The notes beneath the pieces are model-generated. The model was not told the DNA's origin, did not search any database, and saw nothing but the letters and a program-made list of their open reading frames with translations. Shown here in pieces: positions 34,001 to 48,800 of a DNA stretch of 64,000 nucleotides. The position numbers and the translations under genes are program-made. How positions within the stretch are numbered: position 1 is the stretch's first letter; each line of letters opens with the position of its first letter. The DNA comes from Amaranthus tricolor (lineage: Eukaryota; Streptophyta; Magnoliopsida; Caryophyllales; Amaranthaceae): the NCBI RefSeq assembly GCF_026212465.1, contig NC_080053.1, forward strand, positions 8,311,054 through 8,375,053, read 5' to 3'.

Positions 34001-34948
34001 TAATATACTCCAAATAGTGTTGTGCGCCAACTTTCGTGCAAAAAAAAAAATCAAGTTTAAGCTACTTTATGCGCGAAAGTCCAAAAAATGCTGAAAAACC
34101 CATAAAATCGCAACTTAGCACGTAATTTCTAGCTTAAGACAATTATTTTCAATTCGAAACACCTCAACGCAATAATATAAACCAAATAGTGTTGTGTGCC
34201 AAGTTTGGTGCAAAACAAACCAAGTTTGAGCTACTTTGTGCGGAAAAGTCTAAAAAAAGCTTAAAAACTTATAAAATCGCAAATTAGCACGTAATTTCTA
34301 GCACATGACAATTATTATTAATCATAAACACTTCATCGCAATAATATATACCAAATAGTGTTGTGTGCCAAGTTTCGTGCAAAACAAACCAACTGTGGGC
34401 TATTTTATGCGCGAAAGTCCAAAAAAAGCTTAAAAGCCCATAAAATCGCAACTTAGCACGTAATTTCGAGCATATGACCATTATTTTCAATTCTAACCAC
34501 TTCAACACAATAATATATACAGATTAGTTTAGTGTGCCAAGTTTCGTGCAAAACAAACCAAGTTTGAGCTACTTTATGCGTGTAAGTCCATAAAAAGCTT
34601 AAAAACCCATAAAATTGACACTTAGCACGTAATTTCTAAAATATGACTATTATTTTCAATTCTAACCACTTCAACACAATTATATATACCAAATAGTGTT
34701 ACGTGCCAATTTTCGTGAAAAACAAACCAAGTTTGAGCTACTTTGTGCGCGAAAGGCTAACAAAAGCTTTAAAACTTATAAAATCGCAACTTAGCACGTA
34801 ATTTCTAGCATATGACAATTATTTTTAATTATAAACACTTCAACGCAACAATATATACCAATTAGTGTTTTGTGCCAAGTTTCGTACAAAACAAACAAAG
34901 TTTGAGCTACTTTATGTGCGAAAGTCCAAAAAATTCTTACAAACCCAT
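31059..34948. repeat. Higher-order repeat copy B (23 monomers, 3890 bp)
   Basis: Same monomer order as copy A. The visible differences are mostly poly-A length (for example 31206) and rare substitutions (ATTACTTTC at 31781 versus ATTATTTTC in A), so identity is about 99% by eye. Confidence 0.93.
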
Positions 34949-37900
34949 AAAATCGCAACTTAGCACTTAATTTCAAGCATATGACAATTATTTTCAAATC
35001 TAAACACTTCCACATAATAATATATACCAAATAGTGTTGTGTGCCAAGTTTCGTGCAAAACAAACCAAGTTTGAACTATTTTATGCGCGAAAGTGCAAAA
35101 AAAGCTTAAAAACCCATAAAATCGCAACTTAGAATGTAATTTCTAGCATATGACTAATATTTTCAATTCTAAACACTTCAACGCAATAATATATACCAAA
35201 TAGTGTTGTGTGCCAAGTTTCCAGCAAAACAAATCAAGTTTGAGCAACTTTATGCGCGAAAGTCCCAAAAAAGCTTTAAAGCCCATAAAATCGCAACTTA
35301 GCACGTAATTTCTAGCAAATGGAGATTATTTTAAATTCTAACCACTTCCACATAATAATATATACCAAATAGTGTTGTGTGCCAAGTTTCGTGCAAAACA
35401 AACCAAGTTTGAGCTACTTTATGCGCGAAAGTTCAAAAAAAGCATAAAAACCCACAAAATCGCAACTTAGCACGTAATTTATAGAATATAACTATTATGT
35501 TCATTTCAAACCACTTCAACACAATAATATATACCAAATAGTATTGTGTGCCAAGTTTCGTGCCCAAAAAAAAACCAAGTTTGACCTACTTTATGTGCGA
35601 AAGTCCAAAAAAGGCTTAAAAACCCATAAAATCGCAACTTAGCACGTAATTTTTAGCATATGACTATTACTTTCAATTATAACCACTTTAACACAATAAT
35701 ATATACCGAATAGTGTTGTGTGCCAAGTTTCGTGCAAAACAAAACAAGTTTGAGCTACTTTACGCGCGAAAGTCCAAAAAAAGTTTTAAAACCCATAAAA
35801 TCGCAACTTAGCACGTAATTTCTAGCATATGACAATTATTCTCAATTCTAACAACATCAACACAATAATTTATACCCAATACAATTGTGCGCCAAGTTTC
35901 GTTCAAAACAAACCAAGTTTGAGATACTTTATGTGCAAAAGTTCAAAAAAAGCTTAAAAACCCACAAAATCGCAACTTAGCACGTAATTTCTAGCATATG
36001 ACTAATATTTTCAATTCTAAACACTTCAATGCAATAATATACACCAAAAAGTGTTGTGTGCCAAGTTTCTTGCAAAACAAACCAAGTTTGAGATACTTTA
36101 TGCGGGAAATTCCAAAAAAGCTTAAAAACCCACAAAATCGCTACTTAGCACGTAATCTCTAGCATATGACCATTATTTTCAATTCTAACCACTTCAACAC
36201 AATAATATATACAAAATAATATTGTGTTCCGAATTTCGTGCAACACAAACCAAGTTTGAGCTACTTTATGCACGAATGTCTAAAAAAGCTTAAAAACCAA
36301 TAAAATCGCAAATTAGCATGTAATTTCTAGCATATGACAATTCTTTTCAATTATAAACACTTCAACGAAATAATATATACCAAATAGTGTTGTGTGCCAA
36401 GTTTCATTAAAAACAAACCAAGTTTGGGCTATGTTATGCACGAAAGTCCAAAAAAAGCTTAAAAACCCATAAAATCGCAACTTAGCACGTAATTTGTAGC
36501 ATAAGACCATTATTTTAAATTCTAACCACTTCAACACAATACTATATACAAAATAGTGTTGTGTGCCAAGTTTCGTGCAAAACAGACCAAGTTTGAGCTA
36601 CTTTATACACGAGAATCTAAAAAAAGCTTATAAACTCACAAAATCGCAACTTAGAACGTAATTTCTAGCATATGAAAATTATTTTCTATTATAAACACTT
36701 CAACGCAATAATCTATACAAAATAGTGTTGTGTGCCAAGTTTCGTGAAAAACAAACCAAGTTTGAGCTACTTTGTGCGCGAAAGTCTAACAAAAGCTTTA
36801 AAACTTATAAAATCGCAACTTAGCACGTAATTTCTAGCATATGAAAATTATTTTTAATTATAAACACTTCAACGCAACAATATATACCAATTAGTGTTTT
36901 GTGCCAAGTTACGTGCAAAACAAACAAAGTTTGAGCTACTTTATGTGCGAAAGTCAAAAAAATTCGTACAAACCCATAAAATCGCAACTTAGCACTTAAT
37001 TTCTAGCATATGACTATTATTTTAAATTCTAAACACTTCAACGCAATAATATACACGAAATAGTGTTGTGTGCCAAGTTTCGTGCATAACAAACCAAATT
37101 TGAGCTACTTAATGCTCGAAAGTCCAAAAAAGATTAAAAATCCATAAAACCGCAACTTAGCACGTACTTTATAGCATATGAAAATTATTTTCAATTCTAA
37201 ACACTTCAACGCAATAATATATTCCAAATAGTTTTGTGTGTGATGTTTCGTGCAAAAAAAACCAAGTTTTGAGCTACTTTATGCGCGAAAGTCCAATAAA
37301 TGCTTAAAAACCCATAAATCGCAACTTAGTAGGTAATTTCTAACATATGACTATTATTTTCAATTCTAACCACTTCAACACAATAATTTATACCAAATAA
37401 TGTAGTGTGCCAAATTTCGCGCAAAACAAACCAAGTTTACTTTATGTTCGAAAGTCTCAAAAAAGCTTTAAAACCCATAAAATCGTAACTTAACACGTAA
37501 TATCTAGCATATGACAAGTATTTTCAATTCTAAACATTTTCAACGCAATAATATATACGAAATAGTGTTGTGTGCCAAGTTTCATGGAAAACAAACCTAG
37601 TTTGAGATACTTTATGCGTGAAAGTCCAAAAAAAGCTTAAAAAAACCATAAAATCGCTACTTAGCACGTAATTTCTAGCATATGACTATTATTTTAATTT
37701 CTAAACATTCAACGCAATAAAATATAACAAATAGTGTTATGTTTCAAGTTTCGTGCAAAACAAACTAAGTTTGAGCTACTTTATGCGCGAAAGTCTAAAA
37801 ATGTTTAAAAACCCATAAAATCGCAAATAGCAGGTAATTTCTAACATATGACTATTATTTTTAATTCTATCCACTTTCAACACAATAATATACTCCAAAT

Positions 37901-38832
37901 AGTGTTGTGCGCCAACTTTCGTGCAAAAAAAAAATCAAGTTTAAGCTACTTTATGCGCGAAAGTCCAAAAAATGCTGAAAAACCCATAAAATCGCAACTT
38001 AGCACGTAATTTCTAGCTTAAGACAATTATTTTCAATTCGAAACACCTCAACGCAATAATATAAACCAAATAGTGTTGTGTGCCAAGTTTGGTGCAAAAC
38101 AAACCAAGTTTGAGCTACTTTGTGCGGAAAAGTCTAAAAAAAGCTTAAAAACTTATAAAATCGCAAATTAGCACGTAATTTCTAGCACATGACAATTATT
38201 ATTAATCATAAACACTTCATCGCAATAATATATACCAAATAGTGTTGTGTGCCAAGTTTCGTGCAAAACAAACCAACTGTGGGCTATTTTATGCGCGAAA
38301 GTCCAAAAAAAGCTTAAAAGCCCATAAAATCGCAACTTAGCACGTAATTTCGAGCATATGACCATTATTTTCAATTCTAACCACTTCAACACAATAATAT
38401 ATACAGATTAGTTTAGTGTGCCAAGTTTCGTGCAAAACAAACCAAGTTTGAGCTACTTTATGCGTGTAAGTCCATAAAAAGCTTAAAAACCCATAAAATT
38501 GACACTTAGCACGTAATTTCTAAAATATGACTATTATTTTCAATTCTAACCACTTCAACACAATTATATATACCAAATAGTGTTACGTGCCAATTTTCGT
38601 GAAAAACAAACCAAGTTTGAGCTACTTTGTGCGCGAAAGGCTAACAAAAGCTTTAAAACTTATAAAATCGCAACTTAGCACGTAATTTCTAGCATATGAC
38701 AATTATTTTTAATTATAAACACTTCAACGCAACAATATATACCAATTAGTGTTTTGTGCCAAGTTTCGTGCAAAACAAACAAAGTTTGAGCTACTTTATG
38801 TGCGAAAGTCCAAAAAATTCTTACAAACCCAT
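34949..38832. repeat. Higher-order repeat copy C (23 monomers, 3884 bp)
   Basis: Matches copy B, sharing its ATTACTTTC variant (35667), so B and C are the closer pair. Private changes include TTTCGCGCAAAAC near 37417. Confidence 0.93.
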
Positions 38833-39860
38833 AAAATCGCAACTTAGCACTTAATTTCTAGCATATGACTATTATTTTAAATTTTAAACACTTCAACGCA
38901 ATAATATACACGAAATAGTGTTGTGTGCCAAGTTTCGTGCATAACAAACCAAGTTTGAGCTACTTAATGCTCGAAAGTCCAAAAAAGATTAAAAATCCAT
39001 AAAACCGCAACTTACCACGTACTTTATAGCATATGAAAATTATTTTCAATTCTAAACACTTCAACGCAATAATATATTCCAAATAGTTTTGTGTGCGATG
39101 TTTCGTGCAAAAAAAACCAAGTTTTGAGCTACTTTATGCGCGAAAGTCCAATAATTGCTTAAAAACCCATAAATCGCAACTTAGTAGGTAATTTCTAACA
39201 TATGACTATTATTTTCAATTCTAACCACTTCAACACAATAATTTATACCAAATAATGTAGTGTGCCAAATTTCGTGCAAAACAAACCAAGTTTACTTTAT
39301 GTTCGAAAGTCTCAAAAAAGCTTTAAAACCCATAAAATCGTAACTTAACACGTAATATCTAGCATATGACAAGTATTTTCAATTCTAAACATTTTCAACG
39401 CAATAATATATACGAAATAGTGTTGTGTGCCAAGTTTCATGGAAAACAAACCTAGTTTGAGATACTTTATGCGCGAAAGTCCAAAAAAAGCTTAAAAAAC
39501 CATAAAATCGCAACTTAGCACGTAATTTCTAGCATATGATTATTATTTTCATTTCTAAACATTCAACGCAATAATATATAACAAATACTGTTATGTTTCA
39601 AGTTTCGTGCAAAACAAACTAAGTTTGAGCTACTTTATGCGCGAAAGTCCAAAAATGTTTAAAAACCCATAAAATCGCAACTTAGCAGGTAATTTCTAAC
39701 ATATGACTATTATTTTTAATTCTATCCACTTCAACGCAATAATATACTCCAAATAGTGTTGTGCGCCAACTTTCGTGCAAAAAAAATCAAGTTTAAGCTA
39801 CTTTATGCGCGAAAGTCCAAAAAATGCTGAAAAACCCATAAAATCGCAACTTAGCACGTA
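38833..39860. repeat. Partial higher-order copy D, joined out of register by 11 monomers
   Basis: Instead of restarting at monomer 1, the sequence from 38833 matches 36978 onward in copy C (offset 1855 bp = 11 monomers), for about six monomers with somewhat lower identity. The match fades after 39850 into unrelated monomers. Confidence 0.88.
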
Positions 39861-42800
39861 ATTTCTTTCATATAACTATTATTTAGAATTCTAAATAGTA
39901 CAACGCAATAATATATACCAAATAGTGTTGTGTTCCATGTTTCGTGCAAAACAAACAAAGTTTGAGCTACTTTATGCGCGAAAGTCCAAAAAAAGCTTAA
40001 AAACCCATAAAATCGCAACTTAGCACGTAATTTCTAGCATATCACTATTATTTTTAATTTTAAACACTTCAACGCAATAATATTTACCAAATAGTGTTGT
40101 GTGCCAAGTTTCGTGCAAAACAAACTAAGTTTGAGCTATTTTATGCGCGAAATTCGAAAAAATGCTTAAAAACATTTAAAATCGCAACTTAGCATATAAT
40201 TTCTAGCATATGACAACTATTTTAAATTCTAAACTCTTCAATGCAATAATATATACCAAGTATTTTTGTATGCCATGTTTCGTGCAAAACAAACCAAGTT
40301 TGAACTACTTTATGCGCGAAAGTCCAAAAAATGCTTAAAAACCCATAAAATCGCAACTTAACAAGTAATTTCTAGCATATGACAATTATTTTCAATGCGA
40401 AACACTGCAACGCAATAATATATACAAAATAGTGTTGTGTGCCAAGTTTCGTGCAAAATAAACCAAGTTTGAGTTACTTTATGCGCGAAAGTCCAAAAAA
40501 TGATTAAGAACCCATACAATCGCAACTTAGCACGTAATTTCTATCATATGACTATTATTTTCAATTCTAAACACTTCAACGCAATAATATTCACCAAATA
40601 GTGTTGTGTGCAAAGTTTCGTGCAATAAAAACCAAGTTTGAGCTACTTTGTGCTCGAAAGTCAAAAAAATGCTTGAAAACCCATAAATTCGTAACTTAGC
40701 ACGTACTTTTTAGCATAAGACAATTATTTTCAATTCTAAACACTTCAACGCAATAATATATATACCAAATAGTGTTGTGTGTGTTGTTTTGTGCTGTGTG
40801 CCAAGGTTCGTGCAAAACAAACTAAGTTTGAGCTATTATGTGCTCGAAAGTCCAAAAAAAGCATAAAAACCCATAAAATCGCAACTTACTACGTAATTTG
40901 TAGCATATGACTACTATTTTCAATTCTAGCCACTTCAAAACACTAATATATACCAAATAGTGTTGTGTGCCAAGTTTCGTGCAAAAAAAAACTATGTTTG
41001 AGCTACTTTATGCGCGAAAGTCCAAAAAATTCTTAAAAAACCAAAAAATCGCAACATAGCACGTAATTTGTAACTTATGACTATTCTTTTATTCTAACCA
41101 CTTCAACACAATAACATATACCAAATAGTGTTGTGTGCCAAGTTTCGTGCAAAACAAACAAGGTTTGAGCTACTTTATGCGCGAAAGTCTAAAAAAAGCA
41201 TAAAACCCATAAAATCGCAACTTAGCACGTAAATTCTAGCATATGAATATTATTTTCAATTCTAAACACTTCAATGCAATAAGTTATACCAAGTAGTGTT
41301 GTGTGTCAAGTTTCATGCAAAACAAACTAAGTATGAGCTACTTTGTGCGCGAAAGTCCAAAAAAAAGCATAAAAACTCAAAAAATCGCAACTTTGAACGT
41401 AATTTCTAGCATATGACCATCATTTTCAATTCTAACCACTTCAAAACATTAATATATAGCAAATGTTGTGTGCCAAGTCTCGTGCAAAACAAACCAAGTT
41501 TGAGCTACTTTATGCGTGAAAGTCCATGAAAAGCTTAAAAACCCATAAAATCGACACTTAGCACGTAATTTCTAGCATATGACTATTATTTTCAATTCTA
41601 ACCAATTCAACACAATTATATATACCAAATAGTGTTATGTGCCAATTTTCGCGCCAAACAAACCAAGTTTGAGCTACTTATGCGCGAAAGTCCAAAAAAA
41701 AGCTTAAAAACCCATAAATTTGCAACATAGCACGTAATTTCTTAGCACGTAATTTCTACCATATGATTATTATTTTCAATTCTAAACACTTCAACGCAAT
41801 AATATATACCAAATAGTTTTGTGTGCCAAGTTTCGTGCGAAACAAACCAAGTTTGAGCTTCTTTATGCGCGAAAGTCCAAAAAAAGCTTAAAATTCCATA
41901 AAATCGCAACATAGCAAGTAATTTTTAGCATATGACTATTATTTTAAATTCTAAACACTTCAACACAATAATATATACCAAATAGTGTTGTGTGCCGAGT
42001 TTCGTGCAAAACAAACCAAGTTTGAGCTACATTATGCGCAAAAGTCCAAAAAACGCTTAAAAACCCATAAAATCGTTACTTAGCACGTAATTTCTAGCTT
42101 ATGACTATTATTTTTAATTCTAACCACTTCATCACAATAATATATACAAAATAGTGTTACGTGCCAAATTTCGCGCAAAACAAACCAAGTTTTAGCTACT
42201 TTATGCGCGAAAGTCCAATAAAAGCTTAAACGCATAAAATCTCAACTTAGCACGTAATTTCTAGCATATAACTATTCTTCTCAATTCTAAGCACTTCAAC
42301 ACAATAATATATACCAAATAGTGTTGTGTGCCAAGTTTCGTGCAAAACAAACCTAGTTTGAACTACATTATGCGCAAAAGGCCAAAAAAAGCTTAAAAAC
42401 CCATAAAATCGAACCTTAGCACGTAATTTCTAGCACATGACTATTTTTTTCAATTCTAACCACTTCAACACAATAATATATACCAAATAGTGCTATGTGG
42501 CAAGTTTCGCGCAAAACAAACCAAGTTTTAGCTACTTTATGCGCGAAAATCCAATAAAAGTTTAAACGCATAAAATCTTAACTTAGCACGTAATTTGTAG
42601 CATATGACTATTCTTTTAAATTCTAAGATCTTCAACACAATATATACCAAATAGTGTTGTGTGCAAGGTTTCGTATAAAACAAACCATGTTTAAGCTATT
42701 TTATGCGCGAAAGTCCAAAAAAAGCTTAAAAACCTATAAAATCACAACTTAGCACGTGATTTCTAGCATATGACAATTATTTTCAATTCTAAACACTTTA

Positions 42801-45800
42801 ACACAAAAATATATACCAAATAGTATTGTGTGCCAAGTTTCGTGCAAAACAAACCAAGTTTGAGCAACTTTATGCGCGAAAGTCCAAAAAATGCCTTAAA
42901 AACCATAAAATCGCAACATAGCACGTAATTTGTAGCATATGACCATTATTTTCAATTCTAACCACTTCGTCACATTAATATTAACCAAATAGTGTTGTGC
43001 GCCAAGTTTTGTGCATAACAAACCAAGTTTGAGATACTTTAACCGCGAAAGTCCAAAACATTCTTAAAAACACATAAAATCGCAACATAGCACGTAATTT
43101 CTAGCATATGACTATTATTTTCAATTCTAACCACTTCAACACAATAATATATACCAAATAGTATTATGTGCCGATTTTCGCGCAAAACAAACCAAGTTTG
43201 AGCTACTTTATGCGCGAAAGTCCAAAAAAAGCTTAAAAACCCATAAAATTGCAACATAGCACGTAATTTCTAACATATGACAATTATTTTCAACTCTAAA
43301 CATTTCAACGCAATAATATATACCAATTATTATTGTGCGCCAAGTTTCATGCAAAACAAACCAAGTTTGAACTACTTTATGCGCGAAAGTCCAAAAACTG
43401 CTTAAAAACCATAAAATGGCAACTTAGCACGTAATTTTTAGCATATGACCATTATTCTCAATTATAACCACTTCAACACAATAATATATACCAGATAGTG
43501 TTGTGTGCCAAGTTTCGTGCAAAACAAACCAAGTTTGAGCTACTTTATGCGCGAAAGTCTAAAAAAAGCTTAAAAAACCATAAAATCGCAACTTAGCACG
43601 TAATTTCTAGCATATGACAATTATTTTCAATTCTAAATACTTCAATGCAATAATATATACCAAGTAGTGTTGTTTGCCATGTTTCGTGCAAAACAAACTT
43701 AGTTTGAGTTACTTTATGCGCGAAAGTCCAAAAAAGCTTAAAAACCCTTAAAATCGCAACTTAGCACGTAATTTCTAGCATATGACCATTATTTTCAATT
43801 CTAACCACTTCAACACATTAATATATACCAAATAGTGTTATGTGCCAAGTTTCGTGCAAAACAATCCAAGTTTGAGCTACATTATGCGCAAAAGTCCAAA
43901 AATGCTTAAAAAACCATAAAATCGCAACTTAACACGTAATTTCTAGCATATGACTATTATTTTTAATTTTAACCACTTCAACACAATAATATATACCAAA
44001 TAGTGTTATGTGCCAAGTTTCGCGCAAAACAAACCAAGTTTTAGCTACATTATGCGCGAAAGTCCAATAAAAGCTTAAAGGCATAGAATCGCAACTTAGC
44101 ACGTAATTTATTAACATATGACTATTCTTTTCAATTCTAACCACTTCAACACAATTATATATACCAAATAGTGTTGTGCGTCAATTTTTGTGCAAAACAA
44201 ACCAAGTTTGAGCTATTTTATGCACGAAAGTCCAAAAAAAACTTAAAAACCCATAAAATCGCAACTTAGCATGTAATTTCTAGCTTATGACAATTATTTA
44301 GATTCTAAACACTTCAATGCAATAATTTACACCAAATAATATTGTGTGCCAAGTTTCGTGCAAAACAAACCAAGTTTGAGCTACTTTATGCGCGAAAGTC
44401 CAAAAAATGCCTTGAAAACCATAAAATCGCAACATAGCACGTAATTTGTAACATATGACCATTTTTTTCAATTCTAACCACTTCAACACATTAATATTAA
44501 CCAAATAGTGTTGTGCGCCAAGTTTCGTGCAAAACAAACCAAGTTTGAGCTCCTTTATACGCGAAATTCCAAAAAATTCTTATAAACCCAGAAAATCATA
44601 ACGTAACTCGTAATTCTAGCATATGACTGTTATTTTCAATTCTAACTACTTCAAAACATTAATATATAACAAACTAAGTTTGAGCTACTTCATGCGCGAA
44701 AGTCCAAAAAAAGATTAAAAACCAATAAAATCGAATCTTAGCACGTAATTTCTAGCATATGACTATTATTTTTAATTCTAACCACTTCAACAAAATAATA
44801 TATACCAAATAGTGTTATGTGCTAAGTTTCGCGCAAAACAAACCAAGTTTGAGCTACTTTATGCGCGAAAGTCCAATAAGAGCTTAAACGCATAAAATCG
44901 CAACTTAGCACGTAATTTCTAGCATATGACTATTATTTTCAATTCTAAACACTTCAACGCAATTATATATATACCAAGTAGTGTTGTGTTCAAAGTTTCG
45001 TGCAAAACAAACTAAGTTTGAGCTATTTTATGCACGAAAGTCCAAAAAAAGCTTATAAACCCAGAAAATCGCAACTTAGCACGTAATTTCTAGCATATGA
45101 ACATTATTTTAATTTCTAACCACTTCAAAACATTAATATATACCAAATAGTGTTGTGTGCCATGTTTCGTGTAAAACAAACCCAGTTTGAGGTACTTTAT
45201 GTGCGAAAGTCCAAAAAAAGCTTAAAAACCCTTAAAATCGCAACTTAGCACATAATTTCTAGCATATGACTATTATTTTCAATTCTAACCACTTCAACAA
45301 TATAATATATACCAAGTAGTGTTATTTGCCAAGTTTCGCGCAATACAAACCAAGTTTGAGCTACTTTATGCACGAAAGTCCAAAATAAGCTTAAAAACCC
45401 TTAAAATCGCAACTTAGCACATAATTTCTAGCATATGACAATTATTTTCAATTCTAAACACTACAACGCAATAATATATACCAAATAGTATTGTATGCCA
45501 AGTTTCATCCAAAACCAACCAAGTTTGATTTACTTTATGCGCGAAAGTCCAAAAAAAGCTTAAAAACACATAAAATTGAAACATAGCACGTAATTTCTAG
45601 CATATGACAACTATTTTCAATTGTAAACACTTCAACGCAATAATATAAACCAAATAGTATTGTGCACCAAGTTTCGTGCAAAACAAACCAAGTTTGAGCT
45701 ACTTTATGCGCGAAAGTCCAAAAAATGCTTAAAAACCCATAAAATCGCAACTTAGCCCGTAGTTTTTAACATATGACCATTATTCTAAATTATAACCACT

Positions 45801-48800
45801 TCAACACAATAATATATACCAGATAGTGTTGTGTGCCAAGTTTCGTGCAAAACAAACCAAGTTTGAGCTACTTTATGCGCGAAAGTCCAAAAAATGTTTA
45901 AAAACCCATTAAATCGCAACTTAACACGTAATTTCTACCATATGACTATTATTTTCAATTCTAAACACTTCAACGCAATAATATATACCAAATAGTATTT
46001 TGTGCCTAGTTTCGTGCAAAACAAACAAAGTTTGAGCTACTTTATGCGCGAAAGTCCAAAAAAAGCATAAAAATCCATAAAATCGCAACTTAACACGTAA
46101 TTTCTTACATATGACTATTCTTTTCAAATCTAAACACTTCAACACATTAATATATACCAAATAGTGTTGTGTGCCAAATTTCGTGCAAAACAAACTAAGT
46201 TTGAGCTATTTTATTTGCGAAAGTCCAAAAAAAGTTTAAAAACCCATAAAATCGCAACTTAGCACGTAATTTCAAGCATATGACTATTATTATCAATTCC
46301 ATACACTTCAACGCAATAATATATACCAAATAGTATTGTGTGCCAAGTTTCGTGTAAAACAAACCAAGTTTGAGCTACTTTATGCGCGAAAGTCCAAAAA
46401 ATGCCTTAAAAACCATAAAATCGCAACATAGCACGTAATTTGTAGCATATGACCATTATTTTCATATCTAACCACTTCAACACATTAATATTAACCAAAT
46501 AGTGTTGTGTGCAAACTTTCGTGCAAAACAAACTAAGTTTGAGCTACTTTATGTGCGAAAGTCCATAAAATGTTAAAAAATCAATAAAATCGCAACTTAG
46601 CACTTAATTTATAGCATATGCCTATTCTTCTAAATTTTAACCACTTCAACACAATACTATGTACCAAATAGTGATGTGTGCCAAGTTTCGTGCAAAACAA
46701 ACCAAGTTTGACCTACTATATTCGCGAAAGTCTAAAAAAAGCTTTAAAACCCATAAAATCACAATTTAGCACGTAATTTTTAGCATATGACCATTATTTT
46801 CAATTATAACCACTTCAACACAATAATATATACAAGATACATTTGTGTGCCAAGTTTCGTTAAAAACAAACCAAGTTTGAGCTACTTTATGCGCGAAAGT
46901 CCAAAAAAAGCTTAAAAATCCATAAAATCACAACTTAGCACGTAATTTCTTACATATGACAATTATTTGCAATACTAACCTCTTCAACACAATAATATAT
47001 AGCAAATAGTATTGTGTACCAAGTTTGAGCTACTTTATGCGCGAATGTACAAAAAATGCTTAATAACCTATAAAATCGCAACTTAACACGTAGTTTCTAG
47101 CATATGACTATTATTCTTAATTGTAAAAACTTCAACGCAATAATATATACCAAACAGTATTGTGTGCCAAGTTTGAGCTACTTTATGCGCGAAAGTCCAA
47201 AAAAACGCTAAAAATGCTTTAAAATCGCAACTTAACACGTAATTTTTATCATATGACTATTATTTTCAATTCAAAACACTTCAACGCAATAATATATACC
47301 AAATAGTATTGTGTGCCAAGATTCGTGCAAAACAAACCAAGTTTGAGCTACTTTATGTGCGAAAGTACAAAAAATGCTTTAAAAACCTATAAAATTGCAA
47401 CTTAACACGTAATTTCTAGCATATCACTATTATTTTCAATTCTAAACACTTCAACGCAATAATATATACCAAACAGTATTGTGTGCCATGTTTCGTGCAA
47501 AACAAACCAAGTTTGAGCTACTTTATGCGCGAAAGTCCAAAAAAAGTATAAAAACCATAAAATCGCAACTGAGCACGTAATTTCTAGCATATGACTATTA
47601 TTTTCAATTCTAAAAACTTCAACGCAATTATATATATACCAAGTAGTGTTGTGTGCAAAGTTTCGTGCAAAACAAACTAAGTTTGAGCTACTTTCTGCGC
47701 GAAAGACCAAAAAACGCTTAAAAAACCATAAAATCACAACTTAGGACGTAATTTCTAGCATATGACAATTATTTTCAATTCTAAACACATCAACGCAATA
47801 ATATATACGAAGTAGTGTTGTGTGCCAAGTTTTGTGCAAAATAAACTAAGTATGAGCTACATTATACGCGAAAGTCCAAAATATGCTTAAAGACCCATAA
47901 AATTGCAACTTAACACGTAATTTCTAGCATATGACTATTATTTTCAATTCTAAACACTTCAACGAAATAAAATCGCAACATAGCACGTAATTTGTAGCAT
48001 ATGATTATTCTTTTCAATTCTAACAACTTCACCACTATAATATAAACAAAATAGTGTTGTGTGCCAAGTTTCGTGCAAATCAAACCAAGTTTGAGCTATT
48101 TTATTCGCGAAAGTCCAAAAAAAGTTTAAAAACCCATAAAATCGCAACTTAGCACATAATTTCAAACATATGACTATTATTTTCAATTCTAAACACTTCA
48201 ACCCAATAATATATACCAAATAGTATTGTGTGCCAAGTTTCGTATAAAACAAACCAAGTTTGAGCTACTTTATGCGTGAAAGTCCAAAAAAAGCTTAAAA
48301 ATCCATAAAATCGCAACCTAGCACCTAATTTCTAGCATATGACTATTATTTTCAATTCTAACCTCTTCAACACAATGATATATACGAAATAGTGTTGTGT
48401 GCTAAGTTTCATGCAAAACAAACCAAGTTTGAGCTGTTTTATGCGCGAAAGTCCTAAAAAAACTTAAAAACCCATAAAATCGCAACTTAGCATGTAATTT
48501 CTAGCATATGACTATTATTTTCGATTCTAAACACTTCAACACAATAATATACAGCAAGTAGTGTAGTGTGCCAAGTTTCGTGCAAAACAAACCAAGTTTG
48601 AGCTACTTTATGCGCGGAACTCCAAAAAATGCTAAAAAAACCTATAAAATCGCATCTTAACACGTAATTTCGAGCATATGACTATTATTTTAAATTCTAA
48701 ACACTTCAACGCAATTATATATATACCAAGTAGTGTTTTGTTCTAAGTTTCGTGCAAAACAAACAAAGTTTGAGCTACTTTATGCGCGAATGTCCAAAAA

